Shown here in pieces: positions 1 through 5,327 of a stretch of 5,327 nucleotides of DNA. Each line of letters begins with the position of its first letter. Within the stretch, counting starts at the first letter, position 1. Source of the DNA: JAVBKP01 sp031553975 (GTDB taxonomy: Bacteria; Bacillota; Clostridia; Peptostreptococcales; Anaerovoracaceae); NCBI GenBank assembly GCA_031553975.1, contig JAVBKP010000111.1:1-5327 (forward strand). Reading direction: 5' to 3'. Position numbers and translations under genes: made by a program. The notes beneath the pieces are model-generated. The model ran no database searches. It saw only the letters and a program-made list of their open reading frames with translations, and was not told the origin of the DNA.

Positions 1-220
1 CTATTACTGGAATAAAACTTCCTCTGAGATTTATAAGTCCCTTTGTATACTCTTCCATATCAGGTAGCTCTGTTATCGCTGGTACTCCAATAATCTCACT
101 GACTCTTCCGATCTCTATAGCATATGTATCTTCGCTGATCACAAAAGTCAAATACTGCTCTTCTTCTATTTCGTCATCAAAAGCATCATCTAGCTCAAGA
201 TCAACTCCTATTGGTTCCAT
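1..220 (-). CDS. cheW: CheW-domain chemotaxis coupling protein, 3' end missing
   Basis: The first 73 codons of a CheW-like protein are visible; the rest lies beyond the left edge. CheW couples chemoreceptors to the kinase CheA at the inner face of the membrane. An acidic leader (about residues 7-21, mostly D and E) precedes the typical first strands: QYLTFVI at 22-28, YAIEIGRVSEIIG at 33-45, and the hallmark GLINLRG at 61-67 followed by FIPVI. N64, R66 and G67 sit in the most conserved CheW segment. The ATG at 220 is the only nearby in-frame start and has a G-rich Shine-Dalgarno just upstream. The gene begins 17 bases after the HD-GYP gene stops, so the two are probably cotranscribed. The missing end leaves open whether this is a plain CheW or a fusion such as CheV (CheW plus receiver). 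Family assignment is firm; paralogue identity is not. Confidence 0.88.
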   Translation of the reverse strand, partial: MEPIGVDLELDDAFDDEIEEEQYLTFVISEDTYAIEIGRVSEIIGVPAITELPDMEEYTKGLINLRGSFIPVI

Positions 221-222
221 AG

Positions 223-230
223 CCCCCCCT
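223..230 (-). promoter_or_regulatory. G-rich ribosome binding site of cheW
   Basis: On the minus strand the bases AGGGGGGG followed by CT precede the cheW ATG. The A-plus-seven-G run can pair with the anti-Shine-Dalgarno in several registers, giving spacings from about 2 to 5 bases. It is the only purine-rich element between the HD-GYP stop and the cheW start, and it supports the start at 220. Confidence 0.6.
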
Positions 231-237
231 ACTTTGA

Positions 238-1320
238 TTATACTATCATTCTTATCACTTTTGTTGGTCTGCCTTTTCCTGTTTGTATCACTTCACCATC
301 TACATTCACTATTGGCTCTGCATAGTTATTTTTATCCACAAATACAATTTTTCCAATCGCTCCATTGGAGAGAAGTGCTTTTTTGTCTACCAACTCTTTT
401 GGCATCTTATCTAAGAACAAGTTCACTATTTCATAATCAAGTTCAGAAGCCTTTCCCTTGCTAAATGTATCAAGTACCACAAAAGGGCTCTGTTCTTGCT
501 TGTAGACCCTTTTAGCTATCATTGCATCATATACATCTGATATTGAGGTAATCTTGGCATATATGGAGATTTCGTCGCCTCGTATGCCCTTTGGGTAGCC
601 TGTGCCATTGATCTTTTCATGATGTTGGTATACGCCTTCTAATATCTCTTTTGCATATAACCCTGAGGCTTCTAACAATTCTTTCCCAAAGAAAGGGTGC
701 ATTTTCATCACTTCAAGCTCTTCTAGGTTCAACGCACCAGGTTTGTTTAGTATCTCTGTGGGTACTTGGAGTTTCCCAATATCGTGAAGCAATCCTATGG
801 CCGTGAGTAGTGCTATTTCTTCATCTGGCCTTCCTAGCCACTTGGCTATTAGTCCATTCAGGAATGCTACGTTAGAGCAGTGGGTGAAAAGATACTCATC
901 AGCGTCCCTCACACCGTTGATACACTGCATGATCAATGCAGAATCTACTTTTTTAACTTTTTCTGTGATGCGCTCAACTGCTTCATCTGTATGACCTAAA
1001 TCTATTTTGCCAGTAGACAAAATGTCAGTAATCATAACCGCCGTGGCATCTTTCACGTCATTGTATCCGATTTCTCTCTCAATTTGCCTTTGGGTAAGAC
1101 TCTTAGGTATTCCCCTTTGCATGAGGTCTGCGTATGTATAATCATCTACATATATATTTTTCCCGCCATCAAGCTGTCTTTGTAATCTATCAATTATGTC
1201 TTGGGTTAAGATTGTGTGTTTTTTGACCAGTGCCATCACATCAGAATTTAGTCCATATATGTCACTTGATGTTTGCAAGCCTGCATACAAAAATTCTACT
1301 GCTATTGGTCGTAAACTCAT
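238..1320 (-). CDS. HD-GYP domain cyclic-di-GMP phosphodiesterase
   Basis: This 360-residue cytoplasmic protein is predicted to hydrolyse cyclic-di-GMP (to pGpG or GMP), lowering the signal that represses motility. The HD-GYP domain spans about 135-310 and its signature residues look intact: H147 in the THCSNVA helix, H179-D180 in LLHDIGKLQVP, H208, the H233-H234-E235 triplet leading into NGTGYP (GYP at 241-243), and D262 in SISDVYDAM. The first 130 residues contain no recognised receiver, PAS or GAF domain and no membrane segment; they resemble the short variable leaders of Clostridia HD-GYP proteins. The last 50 residues hold a small beta-rich tail (NGAIGKIVFVDK at 319-330), also seen in this family, ending in a basic stretch. 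The start has an AGGAGG six bases upstream. It is the first gene of a unit continuing into cheW. No metal or nucleotide-binding residue appears missing, so it is likely active. Activity itself is inferred. Confidence 0.93.
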   Translation of the reverse strand: MSLRPIAVEFLYAGLQTSSDIYGLNSDVMALVKKHTILTQDIIDRLQRQLDGGKNIYVDDYTYADLMQRGIPKSLTQRQIEREIGYNDVKDATAVMITDILSTGKIDLGHTDEAVERITEKVKKVDSALIMQCINGVRDADEYLFTHCSNVAFLNGLIAKWLGRPDEEIALLTAIGLLHDIGKLQVPTEILNKPGALNLEELEVMKMHPFFGKELLEASGLYAKEILEGVYQHHEKINGTGYPKGIRGDEISIYAKITSISDVYDAMIAKRVYKQEQSPFVVLDTFSKGKASELDYEIVNLFLDKMPKELVDKKALLSNGAIGKIVFVDKNNYAEPIVNVDGEVIQTGKGRPTKVIRMIV

Positions 1321-1326
1321 CCTAAT

Positions 1327-1332
1327 CCTCCT
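1327..1332 (-). promoter_or_regulatory. Ribosome binding site of the HD-GYP gene
   Basis: A perfect AGGAGG on the minus strand lies six bases before the ATG at 1320. It fixes this start codon and suggests strong translation. Confidence 0.85.
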
Positions 1333-1370
1333 CTTGCTATCTAAAAATGGGCATAGGATAGCGCATACAT

Positions 1371-1398
1371 TTTATATCAAACACCTTTATTTTGCAAA
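1371..1398 (-). promoter_or_regulatory. Candidate sigma-A promoter for the HD-GYP/cheW unit
   Basis: On the minus strand, TTTGCA (1398-1393) is separated by 16 bases from TATAAA (1376-1371); a second register, TAAAAT at 1374-1369, gives 18 bases. Either would start transcription roughly 40 bases before the HD-GYP start codon. The site lies directly after the terminator of the upstream unit, where a new promoter is expected. I saw no convincing flagellar sigma-D (sigma-28) promoter here. This is a pattern match in AT-rich DNA, so false positives are possible. Confidence 0.42.
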
Positions 1399-1440
1399 CA
1401 AAAAAAGACCTTTTAGCTTTTCTTTTTCTAAAAAGTCTTT
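1396..1440 (-). terminator. Intrinsic terminator of the kinase-GNAT-rarD unit
   Basis: Reading the minus strand, AAAGACTTTTTAG (1440-1428) pairs with CTAAAAGGTCTTT (1416-1404) over 13 base pairs, including one U-G wobble, around an 11-base loop. The stem is followed by a T-rich tail (TTTT, G, TTT down to 1396). It lies about 90 bases after the permease stop codon. The T-tract orientation shows that it serves the minus strand; the plus strand lacks a T run directly after the stem. Confidence 0.75.
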
Positions 1441-1495
1441 CTAATTATATGTTTTTTTAGACTAGAGTGGTTCTTGTATTTAATTCACTCCATAT

Positions 1496-1525
1496 CTAGT
1501 GCCTGTTATTGTTAACAATCACTAG
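1496..1525. repeat. Imperfect inverted repeat just after the rarD stop codon
   Basis: CTAGTG (1496-1501) pairs with CACTAG (1520-1525). After a two-base internal mismatch on each side, TGTTA (1504-1508) pairs with TAACA (1513-1517) around a tetraloop. An overlapping perfect 12-base palindrome, ATTGTTAACAAT, sits at 1508-1519. The repeat begins seven bases beyond the permease stop codon. No T tract follows on either strand, so it is not a standard terminator. It may be an mRNA 3' stabilising hairpin or a protein-binding site; the sequence does not decide. Confidence 0.4.
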
Positions 1526-1531
1526 TAAAAT

Positions 1532-2440
1532 TTATAAGGAATTTTCTAATGTTTTTGCTCTCTTGCTCTCTTTCACTTCCCCTACTGTAAATATGACAAG
1601 TCCAACCCATATGATAGCAAAAGATATGAATTGAATCCTATCAAAGGGTTCTTTGAAAATAAAAATACTCAGTATAAGTGTCATGGATGGCGCAATATAA
1701 GCTGTCATCCCCAACGTGACCATAGGCACCCTGTTAGCGGCCATTCCAAACAAAGCAAGGGGGATGGCAGTAGCAATACCAACCAATGCCAAAAGTGCCC
1801 ATTGATACGGCTCTCCTTGGGCAATGGCACCTTTCCCGTTGACCTCAAAATAGATGATGGCCCCAAGGGCAGGTAACATCAAGAACATGGTTTCATAAAA
1901 CAAAGCAAGTACAGCTTCTAGTTGAAATGCTTTCTTTATGGCCGCATAAATAGCAAAAGTAATAGAAATGGTAAATGCAACGGTAGGTATTTGCTTCAAA
2001 TAGAGTAAGATTATGGCAACACTGATCATGGCAAGACAAAGTGCTGCTATTTTAAACTTGCTAAGTTTTTCCTTAAAAATAAAAACTCCAAATATGCACA
2101 CTACGATTGGTTCCATATAATATCCAATAGAAGTTTGGATAGCGTGTCCTGCATTAACCGCCCAAATATAGGCACTCCAGTTAGCCGTAATCAAAAGTCC
2201 TGCTAAAAACAGCCTAGTCTTTGCACCTTTTTTTGCCAAAGGTTCTTTGATTCCCTTAAAGCCATATAGCTTAAGTGAAAGTAAAAACGTACATACACCC
2301 ACCAATAGGATTCTATAAAAAATAATCACCATAGAATCAATTGGAATTAACGCCTTCCAATACAACGGTAAAACACCCCAAAGTACTGCACATCCTAGGG
2401 CACATGCCATTCCGATTTTATACTCTCTTTGCTCTTTCAT
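1532..2440 (-). CDS. rarD: RarD-type EamA/DMT superfamily permease
   Basis: This 302-residue protein is a polytopic inner-membrane protein of the drug/metabolite transporter superfamily. About ten hydrophobic segments can be seen, near 9-30, 35-58, 76-96, 104-122, 128-148, 152-170, 177-198, 213-233, 242-262 and 267-287, in the usual two EamA repeats. RarD-specific motifs are clear: LWGVLPLYWK at 20-29, NWSAYIWAVNAGH at 87-99, SIGYYMEP at 104-111, ATAIPLALFG at 223-232, and YIAPSM followed by FIFKEPF at 248-266. Length matches the RarD family (about 300). E. coli RarD was named for chloramphenicol sensitivity, but its natural substrate is unknown, so no substrate is assigned. The start overlaps the end of the acetyltransferase gene by 23 bases, with AAGGAAGAG about six bases before the ATG, suggesting translational coupling. 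It is the last gene before the terminator. Confidence 0.88.
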   Translation of the reverse strand: MKEQREYKIGMACALGCAVLWGVLPLYWKALIPIDSMVIIFYRILLVGVCTFLLSLKLYGFKGIKEPLAKKGAKTRLFLAGLLITANWSAYIWAVNAGHAIQTSIGYYMEPIVVCIFGVFIFKEKLSKFKIAALCLAMISVAIILLYLKQIPTVAFTISITFAIYAAIKKAFQLEAVLALFYETMFLMLPALGAIIYFEVNGKGAIAQGEPYQWALLALVGIATAIPLALFGMAANRVPMVTLGMTAYIAPSMTLILSIFIFKEPFDRIQFISFAIIWVGLVIFTVGEVKESKRAKTLENSL

Positions 2441-2963
2441 AATACTCTTCCTTATTCATTGCATAATCTAATCTTGTTTTTAATGCACCATCGTGCCATT
2501 GGGCATGTATTCGCTCCCCTTCTTTTCTAAAACCAACCTTTATCATTACCTTTTCGCTCTGGGCATTGTCCTTGTAGCACCCTATGGTAACTCTAACACA
2601 GTTATCGTGAGAGAAAGCAAATTCCAAGACTTTTTTCATTGCTTCAGGTGTATATCCTTTGCGCTGATGTTCTGGTAATAGGAAGTACCCTACATGAACT
2701 ATTTTGCCTACTGGCGTAGTATCTTGTATTGTATAACCTATCTGTCCGATATATGTACCGTCCCTATGTTCTATACAAAAATAGTGACCATCTTGGTTGC
2801 TCATGGCTGTTTCTAAGTTTGCTCTTGATTCTTCTAAGGTATTGGTATAAATATCATCCATGAAATACAAGTTTTTATGATCCGATAGCAGGTTGTGTAA
2901 GTTATGAATGTCACTTTCTACCATATCCCGCAATATCAATCTTTCTGTCTCTAATCTAATCAT
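2418..2963 (-). CDS. GNAT acetyltransferase, RimJ/RimL type
   Basis: This 181-residue soluble protein is predicted to transfer an acetyl group from acetyl-CoA to an amine (protein N-terminus or small molecule; the substrate is unknown). The N-terminus IRLETERLILRDMVESD (2-18) is the classic opening of the Acetyltransf_3/RimJ-RimL group and supports the chosen start. The strand VGYFLLPEHQ (91-100) leads into the acetyl-CoA loop QRKGYTPEAM (100-109), a variant of Q/R-x-x-G-x-G/A. Motif B follows as CYKDNAQSEKVMIKVGFRKEGE (129-150, with N133, S136 and the GF pair at 144-145). The length is normal. The start codon is only three bases after the kinase stop, and no good Shine-Dalgarno lies in the usual window, so translation may depend on ribosomes finishing the kinase. 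Its end overlaps rarD. The family is sure; specific roles such as ribosomal-protein acetylation or drug resistance cannot be assigned. Confidence 0.88.
   Translation of the reverse strand: MIRLETERLILRDMVESDIHNLHNLLSDHKNLYFMDDIYTNTLEESRANLETAMSNQDGHYFCIEHRDGTYIGQIGYTIQDTTPVGKIVHVGYFLLPEHQRKGYTPEAMKKVLEFAFSHDNCVRVTIGCYKDNAQSEKVMIKVGFRKEGERIHAQWHDGALKTRLDYAMNKEEYYERAKRV
2445..2453 (-). promoter_or_regulatory. Ribosome binding site of rarD inside the acetyltransferase gene
   Basis: AAGGAAGAG on the minus strand lies within the last codons of the acetyltransferase gene and precedes the rarD ATG (2440). It supports that start over the next in-frame Met (residue 11), which would cut into the first membrane segment. 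Confidence 0.65.
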
Positions 2964-2966
2964 AAT

Positions 2967-5327
2967 TTATTTACCCATGCCTCTCAGCTTTTCTAGGAGT
3001 TCTTCTGCAAGGTCAAACTCAAATCCATGTAATGCCTCACCAATCTCAGCAAACATCTCTGCCTTGTCCCCTAATGAATAGCCTTTGTATTTATTCATGA
3101 TATCCATGGCCAGTTCTTGATCATATGCAAAGATAGGCTTTGAGATTTCAGCAACAAAGGCAGCTATTCTCTGTTCCCCTAACGCTAACTGCTCCTGTGC
3201 TTTTGATTCACTATTGCGCAATGCAATGGTTAGTTGTTCATTAAATGCTATAATTTCCTCCACTAGCCCTGGTAATTTTTCCGTGCAGAACGCAATGTCC
3301 TTAGATTGGGCAGCGATTTCAAGGTCTTTTGCCTTTTCCGCCAACTCCATATGTCCTACGTTCATCAATGAGGATTTAACACTGTGGGCATCAATAACCA
3401 AATCCTTCATGTTTTGATTTTCTAAATGCGTGATTAGCCCTTCTACCATGGCACCCATGCTCTGATTAAATATTTCTAAGCACTTTTGATATAAATCAAT
3501 GTTATCACCTAAATATGCAAGTCCTGTGTCTACATCTAGCCCTGGTATCTTCCTTATCTCATCAAGTGGGCTATGATCTACAAATTCTGGTAGTTCTTTC
3601 AATACTTCTTCTGCTTTCATGATTTTTTCTGCCGGTAACCATTTTTTTAGGGTACGATTCAAAAGTACACGATTTATTGGTTTTGAGAGGAAATCATCCA
3701 TGCCTGCCTCTAAGAATTGCTCTTTCATCCCTTGGATTGCATTTGCTGTCAAGGCTATGATTGGTAATGTTGCGTACTTCCCACCCAGGTTTCTTATTTT
3801 GGCAGTGGCTTCAATACCATCCATAATAGGCATCATATGATCCATGAAAACCAGGTCATACTCTTGTTGTTTGATACGTTCAATAGCCTCTAATCCATTT
3901 CTTGCAAAATCTGGAATAATGTTGGAAAAAGCCAACAGACCTTCTCCCACATGAAGGTTTACCTCATTGTCATCTACTAAAAGTACTTTGGCACCTATTG
4001 CCTTAATCAAGGGCTTGGTATTTGCTTCAGAGACGACTTTGTCTGGGTCACCTATGATCAATGGAATGGTAATACAGAAAGTGGTGCCTTGATTGATTTG
4101 GCTTTGCGCCTCAATAGTTCCACTCATCATCTCAACTAAATTTTTAGTTATAGCCAGTCCCAGTCCAGTTCCTTTTATATGTCTATTTCTTTCTGTATCA
4201 GCTTGCTCAAAAGCTTCAAATATTTTTGGCAAAGTCTCTGGTCTCATACCTATTCCAGTGTCTTCTACTATAAATATAATATATTCTTCTTTCACCTGTA
4301 CTTCAAGTTTTACATGGCCTTCTTGGGTGAACTTTATAGCATTTCCAATTATGTTGAGGAGAATTTGTCTCATTCTAACATCGTCCCCGAACAAATATCT
4401 TGGCATGCCCTCTGGCACCTCTACCTTTATCTCTATCCCCTTAATTCTTGCCGTAAACTCCATCAATGAAAGAACGTTATCTATGAATTGCATAAAATCA
4501 AAGTCCACAGGCGTTAGGTCTAGCTTACCCGCCTCTATCTTAGAAATATCAAGGATGTCATTGATAATACTTAGCAGCGAATTGGCGGAGGTCTGAATAT
4601 CTTTCATATAGTTTTGCTGCTTTGGATTTAGTGCTCCCTCCATTAAGATATCTGACATTCCAACAATGGCATTCATTGGTGTTCTAATTTCATGAGACAT
4701 GTGAGCTAAAAACTGTGATTTGATAGCAGCCGCATTCTCTGCACGATCTGTCATCTCTTTTAGCTCTCTTGTTCTTTCTTCCACCGTCTGTTCTAAGTTT
4801 ACGGTAAAATATTTCAGTTTACCAATCATAACGTTATAACTTCGGGCTAAGTCTTGGAATTCCTTATCCCCCTCCACTGTACATTCCTTGTAAAACTCCG
4901 TGTCAGCTGCCTCAGCAAATGTATGTTTTAATCTATCAATAGGAGCCATAAATGCTCTAGTCAACCATCTTGCCGCAAAAATCGAAGTGCCCACAAGACA
5001 TACTAAAAGGCCTAATGAAAGGAGAGAAAATGTATATATATGTGCGAGAATCTGACTTTTAGACTGTCTAATCACAAGAACCCAATCAAAATCCTGCAAT
5101 ATATAGTATGTCATAACAAAAGTCGTTCCATTTGACTTATATTCGCTAGTGCCATAGTTCTTGTCACCTTGGCGCCTTGCATGATCAATAATTAACTCAA
5201 ACTCCACGTTTAGATCATTTGAACCTACATTTTCTATCCCTGAGCCAAAGAGTTTCTTGTTGGCACCATCAATAATCAATGCCTCCCAGCCAACACCTTT
5301 TGCAACGTTTTCAAGAAATTTATCAAA
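2967..5327 (-). CDS. Membrane hybrid sensor histidine kinase (Cache-TM-HAMP-HisKA-HATPase-REC-HPt), N-terminus cut off
   Basis: The reading frame stays open to the right edge, so the gene is partial: 786 codons are visible and the Met at 5279 is internal (the upstream residues GVGWEA read straight into it). Numbering is from the edge. Residues 1-90 look like the end of an extracellular dCache/PAS-like sensor (GWEAMIIDG, then TYYILQDFDWVLVIRQ at 73-88). A membrane helix lies near 97-120, HAMP at 120-172 and a coiled coil at 174-206. HisKA carries phosphoacceptor H212 in MSHEIRTPMN. The HATPase has the N box (N329), G1 (D356 in EDTGIGM), F box and G2 (GTGLGL, 386-391). The receiver (447-564) has D452-D453, phosphoacceptor D496 in FMDHMMPIMDG, T527 and K549. 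An HPt domain has H648 in AHSVKSSLMNVG. All phosphorelay residues are present (His-Asp-His), so the protein should pass phosphate to a separate response regulator, which is not in view. About 80 further residues follow the HPt. The stimulus is unknown. Confidence 0.93.
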   Translation of the reverse strand, partial: FDKFLENVAKGVGWEALIIDGANKKLFGSGIENVGSNDLNVEFELIIDHARRQGDKNYGTSEYKSNGTTFVMTYYILQDFDWVLVIRQSKSQILAHIYTFSLLSLGLLVCLVGTSIFAARWLTRAFMAPIDRLKHTFAEAADTEFYKECTVEGDKEFQDLARSYNVMIGKLKYFTVNLEQTVEERTRELKEMTDRAENAAAIKSQFLAHMSHEIRTPMNAIVGMSDILMEGALNPKQQNYMKDIQTSANSLLSIINDILDISKIEAGKLDLTPVDFDFMQFIDNVLSLMEFTARIKGIEIKVEVPEGMPRYLFGDDVRMRQILLNIIGNAIKFTQEGHVKLEVQVKEEYIIFIVEDTGIGMRPETLPKIFEAFEQADTERNRHIKGTGLGLAITKNLVEMMSGTIEAQSQINQGTTFCITIPLIIGDPDKVVSEANTKPLIKAIGAKVLLVDDNEVNLHVGEGLLAFSNIIPDFARNGLEAIERIKQQEYDLVFMDHMMPIMDGIEATAKIRNLGGKYATLPIIALTANAIQGMKEQFLEAGMDDFLSKPINRVLLNRTLKKWLPAEKIMKAEEVLKELPEFVDHSPLDEIRKIPGLDVDTGLAYLGDNIDLYQKCLEIFNQSMGAMVEGLITHLENQNMKDLVIDAHSVKSSLMNVGHMELAEKAKDLEIAAQSKDIAFCTEKLPGLVEEIIAFNEQLTIALRNSESKAQEQLALGEQRIAAFVAEISKPIFAYDQELAMDIMNKYKGYSLGDKAEMFAEIGEALHGFEFDLAEELLEKLRGMGK

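Noticed and set aside
234..464. Plus-strand frame of 76 codons, rich in Leu and Phe
   Set aside because: It is antisense to the 3' end of the HD-GYP gene and looks like a membrane peptide only because AT-rich coding DNA reads as Leu/Phe on the reverse strand. I see no ribosome binding site supporting it.
1196..1444. Plus-strand frame of 82 codons running into the intergenic region
   Set aside because: It overlaps the HD-GYP start, its ribosome binding site, the promoter and the terminator stem. Its C-terminal Lys/Phe/Ser stretch is just the translated terminator.
1465..1490. Possible second terminator stem (GAGTG/CACTC) between rarD and the main terminator
   Set aside because: It has only five base pairs around a 16-base loop and no following T tract on the minus strand.
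4093..4596. Plus-strand open frame of 167 codons, with a second overlapping frame at 4179-4469
   Set aside because: Both lie antisense to the HisKA/HATPase part of the kinase, whose motifs are intact and conserved. The predicted peptides are low-complexity and Ser/Ile-rich, with no recognisable domain.
5277..5279. ATG as the true start of the hybrid kinase
   Set aside because: The frame is open to the window edge, the upstream codons continue the Cache-like fold, and the expected first membrane helix and first half of the sensor would be missing.

Overview
The window is a low-GC stretch from a motile, probably anaerobic Bacillota (Clostridia, perhaps a Lachnospirales-type genome). This rests on AT-rich codon use, AGGAGG-type ribosome binding sites, a chemotaxis CheW gene beside an HD-GYP gene, and a large Clostridia-style membrane hybrid histidine kinase. 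The taxon is an inference from style, not a match to a known genome.

All five genes lie on the minus strand, so transcription runs from high to low coordinates. The upstream unit (5327 down to 1532) starts with the 3' part of a membrane-bound hybrid sensor kinase (Cache sensor remnant, TM, HAMP, HisKA, HATPase, receiver, HPt). Three bases later comes a RimJ/RimL-type GNAT acetyltransferase, whose end overlaps the start of a RarD-type EamA/DMT permease by 23 bases. This tight packing suggests one cotranscribed, translationally coupled unit. A 211-base intergenic region (1321-1531) follows. It holds a hairpin just after the permease stop, a good intrinsic terminator for the minus strand, and a plausible sigma-A promoter for the next unit.

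The downstream unit is an intact HD-GYP cyclic-di-GMP phosphodiesterase followed 17 bases later by a cheW gene cut off by the left edge of the window. Together they point to coupling of c-di-GMP turnover with chemotaxis or motility. The hybrid kinase may feed a nearby or distant response regulator, but none is visible here.

I saw no RNA gene, mobile element, CRISPR array or clearly novel system. The plus strand carries only antisense shadow frames. The points most worth a second look are the C-terminal extension of the kinase beyond its HPt domain, the divergent ends of the HD-GYP protein, and the compact terminator/promoter junction.
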